A stretch of 64,000 bases of DNA from positions 9,041,138-9,105,137 of the forward strand of contig BROE01000003.1 of the NCBI GenBank assembly GCA_036571765.1, in the 5' to 3' direction. The notes below the pieces were generated by a model, which saw only the letters and a list, made by a program, of their open reading frames with translations, did no database searches and was not told where the DNA came from. This DNA comes from Plecoglossus altivelis. Lineage: Eukaryota > Chordata > Actinopteri > Osmeriformes > Plecoglossidae. Shown in pieces: positions 54,292-64,000 of the stretch; positions within the stretch are counted from its first letter, which is position 1; each line of letters begins with the position of its first letter. The translations under genes were made by a program, and so were the position numbers.

Positions 54292-57200
54292 GAAAGAGAG
54301 GGAAGAGAGCGAAGAGAGAGCGATAGAGAGGAGTGAGACAGACCATTACTTCAGATCTGTGTCTTGAGGTTGTCATTGCTGCAGCCAAGTGTCTCGGAGA
54401 CCATTGTGAGGGAGCGAGTGAGCGAGCGAGTGAACGAGTGAGCGAGCGAGCGAGCTGTGAGTGAACGATGGGTGTGTAATCGCTGCTGGCATTTTTCTTA
54501 TTCCAGTCATACTTCCATTTCAGAATCGCTGACCTGGAAGACTTGCACATACACACAAGCAGCGATGGAGAGAAAGAGAATGAAGGAGACTGAGAGAGAA
54601 AGAGAGAGGAAATAGAATTTGCACAAAGATTGCCGTTGAGAACGAAGGAGGGAGATGAGATGAGAGAAAACTTCAGAAAGAGGTAGGAGACAAGGATAAT
54701 GAAAGTACGAGTATGAGAGAGCAATAAAGAGAGTGAGAGGGTGGGGTAGGGAGGGAGAGAAAGAGAGAGAGGGTGGGACAGAGAGATGCAAGAAAGAGAG
54801 CAGGAAATAAAATCCAGAGAAAGAGAGAGAGAGAAATCGGGGGAGAGAGGCAGCAGCGAGGACAGCATTGGTGTGTACGCTTAGAGCAGTGACCTATTTC
54901 TACCATTTTCTGTACTACCTTAGCAACAAACAGTGAACAGTCTCTATGCTGGATCTCCCAGCAGAGTGAGGGCTTTAACTGTATGTGTGTGTGTGTGTGT
55001 GCACGCGTGTGTGTGTGTGCGTGCGTGCATGTGTGTGCGTGTGAGAGAGAGCCTGTGCGTGTGTGTGCACGTCCTCATGCGCGTGTGTGAGTAATTACAT
55101 GGGTTCATAGGTGAGCCTGCTCTTATGTACTGAAGTGAGGTTTCCAGGATGATGAGGCCGATACTCATACGTGCATGAAGGGTGAGCAGGGAACACTCAC
55201 TCCAGCACGTCTCTGTTGAAGAGCAGCTTGCTGTTCCCCAGGAACTCTCCAATCATCTGCCTGCTTAGTCCCTTCCTCTGCAACAGGAAGTGGGCGATGC
55301 CGATGGCCGTGTCTGGGACGAAGCCACGCGTGATCAGGAAGTGGATGCCACGCTCGGGGTTCCTAGAACAGAGATATACAACATGGGATGAACACGCAGT
55401 GCATGTGGGGGGGGGGTTGCGTGTTCGTGTTATTCGCATGTACGGATGTGTTTATGTGATACAGCTCGGATGCATGTGAGTTCATAACATTTACATCTGT
55501 TCTAAAGGGCACATCAGGCTTATATGCTATATATACATGTACAGTAGTCTTTACAACTCATGTGAACTCTCCGTGACCTCCTTCCTCTCTTTATTTTGAA
55601 TATACGTAAGTCGAGCAATTCAAGAAGACAGTCCACACAACATTATTATACTGATTAAAGCAGCTTGAAGCGTGTGTGTAGTGTGTGTGTGTATGTAGAT
55701 ACATGTGTCTGAAAGTGTGAGTGTGTGCATGTGTGTGTCCGACAGTGTGAGTGAGTGTGTGTGTGCAAGTGTCTGTGTGGGCGCACTCACACATTGAAGA
55801 GGTTGAGTCCTATGCGGTAGAGGCGTTTGCGGTGTGTGTCGGTAGAGAGGGTGGGTGAGCGGCAGGAGGCCGGGTCTTGGCAGCGGTCCCTGGGCAAAGA
55901 GAGAACCAGGGCCTGGAGAGCCTCAGGTATGGGGCCCCCAGACACCTGCTGGGTCTGAGGGTACTGGTACTGCTGGTACTGGGTGTAGGACTGGATGGGC
56001 TGCTGGTTGGTCTGGGTGGAGGTGGAGCCGGGTCTCTCTGAGCCGCTCTCTCTGTCCAACCCACCCTGATCCGTCATGGCAGACCCCCTCCTGGAACCCA
56101 GGTCCCCCATCTCCAACTCCTCACTGGGGGGCGGAGCCGGAAAGTCCATGTCACTCCCCTGCTCCTCAGACTGGCTCGCCGCTCTCCTGACCCCACCTTT
56201 GTCCAACGAGGCCTGCCTGCTCCCTACTCCCCCGCCCGTGTTGCCTAGTGTGGTGGTGGTGGTGGAGGTTGTTGCCGTGGAGATGGTGTAGTTGTTGGTG
56301 TCGATGTGCACGGTGACATCCCTAAAGGCCATGAGCAGAGAGCTGGCACTGCGGGGCATACAAGCAGACTGGGCAGCTGCCCGGAATGCCCCTGGGTCCA
56401 TCAACAGCCCCGCCTTCTCACCGCTGTCCGCCATGCTCCACCCACGAAGAGCCTCGTCGATGGACTGGGCCAGTGAGTGCAGCTGCGAATACACAAAGAA
56501 GCAAATCATAACATTGGCAATAATCCAATCATTGGTCAGATAGAGCTGCTAGGTTAGCCTATGCTTACGTCAATGGGAAACTGTATGCTGATGCTACGGT
56601 AGATATCCTAATGTCGGGGGTGCTAAAAGGTACCTGATCGGAGAAGCAGTCTTCCAGCTGAGTGAGAGAGGGTCCAAGGGCTGGACCCGGGGTAGGGGCA
56701 GGGGTGGCGGTAGAGGCGGGGGAGGGGGGCAGAGAGGTGGTGCGGGATGGGGGTGGTGGAGGAGTTTTAGGCCGCAGGGTTCCCCCTGAGGGGCTGCCTG
56801 TCTCCAGGAGAGTGTGAGGAGTGTAGCTGTGTCTCTGCCCTGGGTTCTGATTGCGGGTCGGGTTTGGCCGGCGCAAGGAGATACGGCGCGGGAGCCGGCT
56901 CTCGGACAGAGAGTTGCGGATCTTCTGGAAGTTCTTGCTGAGCTGATACTGGCGGAATGCCGTCTGGATGCGGCAAGCGGCGCGCCGCGACACAAAATGG
57001 CCACCGTAGCGCTGCTCCAGCTCCTCGATCTACAGTTGGAGGGTTTTGGAGGAGGACAGGGGAGGGGGAGGAGAGGGTTGACAAGCCTTAATACTTTGGA
57101 GGACTGGTGTGATTCATTTGAAAAGAGGATTGGCTTTGGCTGCCCCTGTTATTCCAGCCACATTCAAAGAGAGCTCCCATGTCCCAGAGGAGAGGCCTGT

Positions 57201-60200
57201 CTCCTGCAGACAAGCCTGGGCAGGACTACTGGAGGCTTGGTGGAGGACGCAGTAGGGAGCAGCCAGCCAGGATGGTAAACACCATAGAAGCCCATTGTGG
57301 AGCAGCTCTCCAGCCTGACAGGCACAGTTGGCTTTGAAATCATACATCTTTCAGATGTTTTCCCTTCTTCATTTATTCACCCATCAACTCCCCTCTCTTC
57401 TACCAGCCCTAGAGAGGGCTAGGGAGTGGGAGGCAGGGAGGGAGAAAGAGCAAAAAGAAGGAGGAAAAGGAGGACACACACCCACATGTACACATATACA
57501 CACACACAGCAGTTACATAGTCCCCTTAGCGGTTTGCTGTAAGAGATAAAGACATCTCCAGCAGCCAGCAGCAGTTATTAGCTGTTGCTATGACAACCCA
57601 TCATCCACCATGTTCCTGTCGCCGTAGCGATGGAAACGCTGGTGTTCTTATTTTTTTGTCAACCCGTGACAAAAATAGATCTGAATGTGAGTGTGTCTGA
57701 CAGAATGCATGTTACGGTTGTAGGACATATTGAGAGCGACGCAAACACGCTTATTCTGGCCACGCACATACTGTATGTCTGACTCACAAACACGTGAGGT
57801 GCGCCGCACGAATACACTCACAACACCTCCATCGCTTCCTCCCCACATGCAAACACAGCTACGCACACACACACCTGTTTGTTCTTGTTCTCCAGGGCAA
57901 TTTCATAGTCACTGGGTCCTTCTCGTCTGGGCCCTCCTTCCGTCGCCTCTACTTCCTGTCCGCCGGAGGAAGTCCCGCCCTCCAGTCTCAGCAACTTCCC
58001 ACTGCTTGGGAAACAACAATGTTTAGAACAAGACCCGACCAGTACTTTTGGATTCTGACCAACAGGATGACAAGAGACAGAAGGGGAACATTTGTGTTTA
58101 GGGTGATGGTGTGGATTATAGTATTGGTGTGAACATGTCTTTATTTTTAATCTTCTTTCCATCCTTGCAATAAATCGAACCTAGCTGAACTGGCTAATAT
58201 GTATTGGTCTACATCCAAACTACGTCAAGTATGATAGAGTAATGTCACCCAACAGGGGAGGGGGGGGGTGGCGCGACCCGGTGGAGCGTGACCTGGTTGG
58301 TCGAACCGCGTATCTGGTGTTTCCCACTCGTTCTCTAACAGACCTCAGGTCTCCAACCACGAAACAAGTGTGAACACAGAAAGCCTGCTCATGTTTAAGT
58401 AATGTCCCTGAAGTTCCTTCTTGTTTCTGCAGTGGCAGCAACTGCTACGTCTCCTTAACCGGATGAGAGGAAAGAGGAGGTGTTGGTGGAGGAGTACAGG
58501 AAAGATCATTCACATCCTTACAAAGGAAAAGGTGCGCTTGCGTTAGTGTGTGTATATTCGTTTGCTCACTGGAGGGTGTCTTCATCAAAAGTCTATTTAA
58601 AACACGGCCACGTCCTGGCCCTGCATTAGAATCCATTAGAGTGCATTAGAATATGTTAGGGGATTGAAAAGGAGAGAGAGACAGAGAGAGAGACAGAGAA
58701 AGAGAGAGAAATAAACGTATCTGAGCCGCGATGGCTTCTTAATGACTCCACACACACACACACACAAAACATACATGCAAAAAAACCACAAACATGGACA
58801 CGGAAAAAGCAATCTGCATGCTGATGATGTCATAGAGAATATAAAAATAACCATCTGTCAACTTATATCATACGTGAGCCCAACAGATATGTGCAGCCAA
58901 GGGGTAAACACACACATAAATACACATACGTACGCACACACACACACAGACACACAGAATGAGAGAAAAGAGATGGCAGGTTAGTAGATGCAAGCTCACA
59001 TGGAGAATATGAAACAGCTGTAAGGATTAGTGGTTGGGCCCTAGGATTTCCCCGTTGTGAAAAAATGCGGACAGAATACTAAAATTCAGACATCGAAACG
59101 AAACCTGACAAGAGCACAGAATTTCAATATTTTGATTACGGTACACCAAAAAATGTGTTGGTATATTAGATGACTTATTTTTAAATTAAATCCAACGGAT
59201 TTAACATGTTAGGCAATCTGTCGAGACTGCAATTTGGCAAAAGATGTAATACAATTTGGGAGGGGAAAAAATCATAACGCGTAAATATGGATAATAGATG
59301 TATTAATGTGATGAAATAACAACATGCAAAGAGCCAGCAGACACACGCAGCCTGAGGTGCTCTAGTGAGTGTGATGGTAAAGTAGTCAAAGCTGGGTTTC
59401 GACTACCCAGTCTCTAAACTGCCTTTCAGCAGCAAGGTATCACTCAAATGTCCTGAATCAGAGCAATGAAAGATGTTGAGGGATCCCTATGTTGAACGTG
59501 ACTCACTATAAACTGGTGCACACTCACAAATACACAATGATAAACAAAGACACCGTAATTCAAACAAACAGACAGATGTCCGGGCACCTGCCCACACACA
59601 CTAGAAACACTTGTTGGAGCCTCGGGAAACGCAGACCTCCGCTTTTTGGTTACTATGGCAGTGTGCGTCACATGCGTTCTGTGCTGAGTTGCCATGGTAG
59701 CATGTTTGTTGCCTAAGGGTTGGCTCTGTGGGTATGGCTGCTTGGTCGTGGGTTTGCCTGAGCAAAGCCTAGAAAGAATGGTAAGGAATCTCCTATTCAG
59801 ACACCACTCAAACCGTCAGTGTCATGGATGAATATTGGTATCTGTCACATTAATGGGCTCTTGGCAAGCCTCCGTAGAAATTATGCTACATCCTTAGTGT
59901 TGGTCACGGTACAGCTTGTTTGTGCATCGTTCACATTTTAAGTTTGTGTTTGTCTGTATGTGCGTCTGTATGTGTGTGCGCGCGCACGTGCGTGTGTGTT
60001 AGAGGGACATTTCTGCCCTCAAGCTAATGAGGGTATAGGTTTATCATGCTGCATTAACTCTGACATGCAATAGGACAGAGTGAGGTACTTACTGTAGGTA
60101 CTAGCCACAGGCAATTCATTCGCTCACACAACTATATCGAAGAAATATGAGGACAAGTAGAAGGCTTGTTTCTGAGGTATTTACACATGTTCGCGCACAC

Positions 60201-62782
60201 ATAAATGCTCACACACACATACACAACAAACAGGCACACAACAGCACAAATAATTGTGAGCCATTATACAAGCTTACTGTGGGGATCAGTAATTGCACTT
60301 GAGGGGAGAGAGAGAGGGGGAGAGAGAGGGAGAGAGAGGGAGAGAGGGAGAGACTTTCAGCGAGAAATACAAGGAGGTGAACATGAAAATGGACAGATGG
60401 GACACAGTGGAGAGAGGGTTTACTTAGGGTTGGCATTGCCGGGGAAAATGGGTTACGATCCATAAAGGGGCCGTCTCTCAGTGGAGATGGAGTCAGAGGG
60501 AGGCCGCATCCTTACCTGGAGGAACCAATAGGATCAGCCTCTGGGGCCTCGGGGGCTGGACAGCAAAACTGATGCAGCACTGTCTGACTCCTGTAAAGAA
60601 GAAAGGAAGAGGAGGGGGAGGGGGGGCATGCGAGGAGAGGAACGACGGACAAAGACGAAAGTGGGAGGAGGGAAGAGTAGAGATAAGGAAGATTGTCACG
60701 ATATGTTAAAGTTAAAGTGACGGCTTGAAACCGCGGCGTGACGGCAATTATCGACAAACCCCCAGACAACGAGGATCTGTAAGGGTAAAAACGTCCATTA
60801 GTTTGCTCTCGACGGATCGATCAAATTCTGTCACGTCACGCATTAAGTTCTTCCAGCCTGTATTCAGACTGCAGCTATCCACATCAGCCACATATTGTGT
60901 CTGTGTGTGCTTCTATGTAGATGAGCAGTATTACGTTCACGCCAATAGCTACACAGCAGAAAATGTTTCAGCCATCAGCAAGGGAAAAAAAATCACTGTT
61001 CCTTTAGTGGCATTTATAGAAACAGACAGATGGTAATTCACTATGCCTCTCATTCTAACTCCCCTTCCCCCGCCTACGACTAACACAAGCACACACACTT
61101 TGACCACTCTCTCACACACAAACTGAGCATCATTAAACACAGAACACATTATCGCATGTAATGGACACATATTCAATTGATGCGATACAAAGCCAGGCCT
61201 GTCTTAAGTGCTTTGGCTACCATTCAGTTGCAATCAGTGGTTGGAGAGCCCAGCTTGAGGCAGGCCATGGGCTGGCCCTCAGCAGGCAGAGACAGCGAGC
61301 CTGATGACCAGCATAGATGTGTGTGACCTGAGCTCAGTCGCCTGCCAGGACCCATGTGAGGCCTGGACAGAAAGGCAAAGAGAAGAGAGGGGCCGAGAGA
61401 CGGAGACAGAGAGTCTGGGAGAGAGAGGGGTAGAGAGAGAGAGAGGGAGAGAAAGGTAGAGGGAGAGAGAGAGAGACAGAGAAAGAGAGAGAAAAAAGAG
61501 TGGATTTGAACGGACAGTCCACATTCCCTTCACCTTTCAGCATGTCTACAAGCCTCTTTAACAGCACCCAGTTCACCTATTATATCTCTTACAAAGGGAG
61601 CAGGTAAATATTTCAGAACTACACACGCCCCCTGCTGTCTGTTTGTGGTCACTCTCTCCCTCTGTGCTGTTTGTCTCTCTCCCTCTTTCTTGTTCTCTTT
61701 CCCTAACTCTCGTTCTCTCCGCCATCCTCTCTCTTTCTCTCTCTTTCATGTCCCGTTCATCCTCAGCCCCCATCGGCCCTTCCTCTAACTCCTTCTGGCT
61801 TTATCAAAGCCAGAGGACTTGGCAAGTATCTCTGACTCGTTCGATGTCTTTCGCTCTCTCGTTCCCTCTCTTCATCTCTCTCTGTATTTCGGTCTGTCGC
61901 TCTTCATGTGTCTCACACACTCTATCTCTGCCCCCCCCTCTCTCTCTCTCGCTGACAAATCCCGCTATCCTTTCTGTCTTTCTGCCTCTCCTGAGACAGA
62001 GGCTGATTACAGTTCGCTCCACGGGCTAAGTGGGGCAGATACGTGGCTCAGCTGGGGAGAGGAGCGGAGGGGATTCTCTCTTCCCCATAAGTAGATCCAC
62101 GTGCACCCCCCCCCACCACCACCACCACCACCAAAACACACAGTCATATACAAACGTCTGATGTACACTCCTTACATTCCTGCCCACTGTTAATTCCTTA
62201 TATTGCTGACACGCACGCACATTCCACGTGTACACACGCACACCCTGCGCAGACACACACAAATACTCAACCGCTGCCATTGGAGTCGCAGATATTCATC
62301 CGGCATCAGAGAACACTGCCTTCAATGTATGCCATCATCACAGATACAAAGCCCATATCAAACGTTTATCTTTTGAAGTCTACAAAACAAACTTGTGGTG
62401 CAGGGTGGTGCAGTGGAATTCAATAAAACTCAATTAGGTCTCTCCAACAAGGTTAGGCAGGCAAGCACCAGAAACATTTGCTACCCTTCCAGCCCTCAGG
62501 GACAAGAGGGGTGCGACGAGTGCTTCATAGTCTGAAAAAAAGCACCAACAGTCTCTTTTCTGTTTCCTTCTCCCTACCCCCCCCCCCACACACACACACA
62601 GACACACACACTCCTACCCCTCTCCTCCTCACCACAGAGGGGGAGGGGTCCCAAAGAGACCAATCAGGACTCCAGCTGGGATACCACTCATGATCAGAGC
62701 ATTGCACACAAGCAGGCACACACGCACACACACCGCCCCCTCCTGACACCAAAGCACACCATGGAAAGAGAGAAATACCCAG

Positions 62783-62875
<93 letters not shown>

Positions 62876-63768
62876 TGTGTATGTGTGCATGTGCACGTGC
62901 GTGCGTCGGTTTATGTGAAATACCAGCACATCAGAAACCTCTTGAGGGTTTTTTTCTGTGAGAAAATCAGCACCATGGCCAGCGACAGTCTAGAGAAGCC
63001 AGGTGTTTTACTGAACCAAGTCTCGTTCTGGTTCTAATGACATGCCTTTAGCAATATCGTAGTCCTATAACTGCTTGTTATGTAATGGCATGCTCTAGTT
63101 TTGAGTTAAAATAATCCGCTTCTGTTGCAAATACAATTGCGTGCACATTCTTCTCAGATGGGTACTTGGCAGCACTGGTTGACACACGCGCACGCACACA
63201 CAAACGCAGCATTCTGTTGGTGACTGTCGAAGTTTAAAAAAAACACACACAAAAACACTCACTCTGATTTTCTTGCCAGGGTCAGCGATCGGCAGAGGGT
63301 AGTGGGGGTCAGCGGTACTAAGGAGCGGCAGCTCGGGCTGGCCGTGTCGTCCTCCTCTGCTCCAGGGTTAGCTTCGCCCGGTGAAGGGGTCTGTGGATGA
63401 GCAGGGACTAGCTGCATATCCCCCGGGTCAGCAGGTTGAAGCGGTGTAGACTGCGGCTGTGCCGACGTAAATTGAGGCTGCGGTGGGTCATGGTCAGGCG
63501 GGGGCCCAGGTACCGTAGGCTGGGGGTCTGGGTGGTAATGATGGTGGTGATAGCTGGGGTCGGGGTGATGATGATAATGAAGCTGTTGTCCTCTCACATC
63601 GCGCAGGTGTCTGTTCTCTCCGAGCAGCTCGTCCACCCGGCGGTCCAGTTCATCGATGCGCGATCGCTGAGTCTGGATAAGACTTTGCTGGTTCTGAACG
63701 ATTGTGGTAAGCTCGCGCAGGTACAAAATCGCTTGCACTGGGTTTTCCAGTAGGCTGGAACCCGCCAT
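48440..63768 (-). CDS. iqsec3: IQ motif and Sec7 domain protein 3 (BRAG3), complete
   Basis: Neuronal Arf guanine-nucleotide exchange factor; in mammals it acts on Arf GTPases at inhibitory synapses. Exons in gene order: 63768-63263, 60590-60516, 58001-57875, 57029-56634, 56482-55791, 55362-55201, 54246-54124, 52903-52737, 51539-51400, 51017-50886, 50791-50692, 50551-50393, 50157-50065, 49843-49794, 48862-48440. The coding length is 3345 nt, 1114 residues plus stop, close to mammalian IQSEC3 (about 1180). Domain order: N-terminal coiled coil, IQ motif, long low-complexity linker, Sec7, PH, Pro-rich tail ending in a PDZ-type SIV. All borders are GT-AG and phases agree. IQSEC1 and IQSEC2 are excluded by the SLLENPVQAILYLRELTTIV start and the VLHQFCCPA segment. 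Teleosts may have two iqsec3 copies (a/b); which one this is cannot be told. Confidence 0.93.
50393..51017 (-). CDS. iqsec3: iqsec3 exons 10-12: PH domain
   Basis: Exons 50886-51017, 50692-50791 and 50393-50551. Sequence marks: SVPHRRLVCCCRLFEVSDVN, SHQREVFLFNDLLL, ILKVCPKKKTSASYTFCKAM, YAHGITMLSPFTSEKKQLVS and the C-terminal amphipathic helix EELRKFAEELRESITEVNEM. This is the atypical PH domain that binds phosphoinositides and helps the Sec7 domain in BRAG proteins. Confidence 0.92.
50612..50659. repeat. Three 16-bp tandem repeats in an iqsec3 intron
   Basis: CATCCATAAGTGATGT occurs twice (50612-50627, 50628-50643), then a diverged third copy (50644-50659), 33 bases beyond the exon 11 donor. 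Confidence 0.85.
51400..55362 (-). CDS. iqsec3: iqsec3 exons 6-9: Sec7 (Arf-GEF) domain
   Basis: Exons 55201-55362, 54124-54246, 52737-52903 and 51400-51539. Sec7 motifs in order: [97 protein letters not shown] and GLDDFIRNLRG. The last exon continues VDDGADIPREMVSGIYERIQ and SNEDHVTYVSRVEQSILGMK into the linker before the PH domain. The domain catalyses GDP/GTP exchange on Arf proteins and appears intact. The introns are long and repeat-rich (CT/GA runs at 53083-53163 and 54248-54330). Confidence 0.94.
51540..52736. other. iqsec3 intron 8
   Basis: About 1.2 kb. It contains a 16-bp, four-copy tandem repeat (52340-52403) and a short CT run (about 52050-52092). A minus-strand open frame at 51806-52021 has no recognised similarity. 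Confidence 0.65.
52340..52403. repeat. Four 16-bp tandem repeats (GGCACACACAGCGTTC)
   Basis: Copies at 52340, 52356, 52372 and 52388 with one to four changes each; the last is GC-shifted (GGCGCGCGCAGCGTTC). A related CACACAGCGTTTGGC occurs once in an otogl intron near 9217. Confidence 0.88.
52904..54123. other. iqsec3 intron 7
   Basis: About 1.2 kb with a (CT)n run at 53083-53163, a (CA)n run at about 53477-53503 and otherwise unique sequence. No exon recognised. Confidence 0.65.
54247..55200. other. iqsec3 intron 6, purine-rich
   Basis: A (GA)n run directly flanks the exon (54248-54330). GA-rich low-complexity sequence continues to about 54850, and a (GT)n-rich block lies at 54975-55090. 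Apparent open frames here are repeat artefacts. Confidence 0.75.
55791..56482 (-). CDS. iqsec3: iqsec3 exon 5: linker into the Sec7 domain
   Basis: Starts LHSLAQSIDEALRGWSMADS. The conserved SSLLMAFRDVTVHIDTNN follows, then low-complexity Thr runs, an acidic/Ser stretch and a Gln/Tyr-rich run (YTQYQQYQYPQTQQ). It ends CRSPTLSTDTHRKRLYRIGL-NLFN, the start of the Sec7 domain. Phase 2 out. Confidence 0.92.
56634..57029 (-). CDS. iqsec3: iqsec3 exon 4: IQ motif
   Basis: Opens IEELEQRYGGHFVSRRAACR, then IQTAFRQYQLSKNFQKIRNS, a calmodulin-binding IQ motif, and RLPRRISLRRPNP with basic phospho-site-like residues. The rest is Pro/Ser/Thr-rich, ending SLTQLEDCFSDQ. 132 codons, phase 0 on both sides. 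A GC-rich, CpG-containing sequence. Confidence 0.92.
57030..57874. other. iqsec3 intron 3
   Basis: About 850 bases of mostly unique sequence between the DYEIALENKNKQ exon and the IQ exon. No exon, RNA gene or mobile element recognised. Confidence 0.6.
57875..60590 (-). CDS. iqsec3: iqsec3 exons 2 and 3
   Basis: Exon 2 (60516-60590) encodes ESQTVLHQFCCPAPEAPEAD. Exon 3 (57875-58001) encodes GKLLRLEGGTSSGGQEVEAT, REGPSDYEIALENKNKQ and ends in phase 0. The VLHQFCCPA and DYEL/IxLxxKNKQ motifs are the conserved points of the otherwise variable N-terminal region. The 2.5-kb intron between them (58002-60515) has CA, GA and TG repeats and an A/T-rich block near 59040-59330. I saw no exon in it. Confidence 0.88.
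58002..60515. other. iqsec3 intron 2 (2.5 kb)
   Basis: Holds short CA, GA and TG repeats, a GA/GGGA tract at 60303-60355 and an A/T-rich block at 59040-59330. No coding segment recognised on either strand. Confidence 0.6.
60591..63262. other. iqsec3 intron 1 (2.7 kb)
   Basis: Contains a GA-rich tract (61379-61497), CT-rich sequence (about 61640-61960), and a compound GT/GA repeat at 62786-62876. No exon recognised. Confidence 0.65.
62786..62876. repeat. Compound GT/GA microsatellite
   Basis: About 40 bases of (GT)n followed by about 50 bases of (GA)n, ending in GTGTGTATGTG. Confidence 0.9.
63263..63768 (-). CDS. iqsec3: iqsec3 exon 1: coiled coil and His/Pro-rich stretch
   Basis: Starts MAGSSLLENPVQAILYLREL. 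The next 40 residues form a heptad-like coiled coil (IVQNQQSLIQTQRSRIDELD, RRVDELLGENRHLRD), followed by a His-rich run (HYHHHPDPSYHHHHYHPDP) and Pro/Gln-rich sequence. Ends in phase 2 with a GTGAGT donor (minus strand, at 63262-63257). In mammals this region mediates self-association and gephyrin-related contacts, as I recall; that is not visible here. Confidence 0.9.
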
Positions 63769-64000
63769 GCCCGTGCGATGTAGGAATAGAGGGGGAGAGA
63801 GAACGATAGCGCTGTAGGACAGAGGGAGAGAGAGAATGCGAGAGGTTGCCTACAGCCTATGACAGAGAGCTGCTGAGATGATCCGGTAAAAAGGAGAGTG
63901 TGAATTCTGTCCTAATATAAACAGCAAACGGCAAGGATCCGGTTTCTCTCTCTCCCTCGCAGCCACCCGAACGGTTGTGTTCTGTGCCAGGCACACCGAA
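63769..64000 (-). other. iqsec3: iqsec3 5' UTR / upstream region
   Basis: Sequence before the iqsec3 ATG on the minus strand. It has GA/CT-rich patches and no competing in-frame ATG noticed. The promoter probably lies at or beyond the right edge. Confidence 0.5.

Overview
The window is vertebrate nuclear DNA, most likely from a ray-finned (teleost) fish. Genes are split into many short exons with GT-AG borders, introns are compact, and CA/GT and CT/GA microsatellites are very dense. The three genes recognised are animal inner-ear or neuronal genes. Such tandem-repeat density has been reported for some teleosts (gadiforms, for example), but I cannot name the species.

Layout. (1) 1-16.4 kb, + strand: the 3' two thirds of otogl (otogelin-like, a secreted mucin/von Willebrand-like protein of inner-ear extracellular matrices). 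I place 33 exons, from the third VWD domain to the C-terminal cystine knot, with the stop at 15869 and a poly(A) signal at 16431. The mucin-type exon holds an assembly gap. (2) 16.4-17.8 kb: the spacer between otogl and the next gene. (3) 17.8-45.6 kb, + strand: ptprq, the receptor phosphatase of hair-cell stereocilia. A canonical start (signal-peptide exon at 26176) leads to a 2461-residue product. A further 18 exons upstream (17812-25302), with their own ATG, a C-type lectin-like domain and about ten FN3 units, splice in frame into the same gene and would give a 3601-residue form. A tRNA-Ala gene and a tRNA-derived SINE head sit inside one intron. (4) 45.6-48.4 kb: convergent 3' UTRs. (5) 48.4-63.8 kb, - strand: iqsec3 (BRAG3), a neuronal Arf guanine-nucleotide exchange factor, 15 exons, 1114 residues, complete.

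How they work together. otogl and ptprq are neighbours in mammals too, and both act in the inner ear (extracellular gel; stereocilia shaft connectors). iqsec3 is a postsynaptic Arf-GEF with no obvious functional tie. In mammals MYF6/MYF5 follow PTPRQ, so the ptprq-iqsec3 junction is a synteny difference.

The most unusual signals are: the lectin/FN3 upstream half of ptprq, joined exactly where mammalian PTPRQ begins in mid-FN3 domain; and several tandem arrays in otogl whose repeat unit contains an exon edge with its splice site (acceptor array 1-360; donor arrays at 7732-8235 and 10329-10533; a two-copy donor repeat at 4972-5062). All exon borders were read by eye from splice consensus, reading phase and remembered family sequences. 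None was checked by alignment or RNA data.
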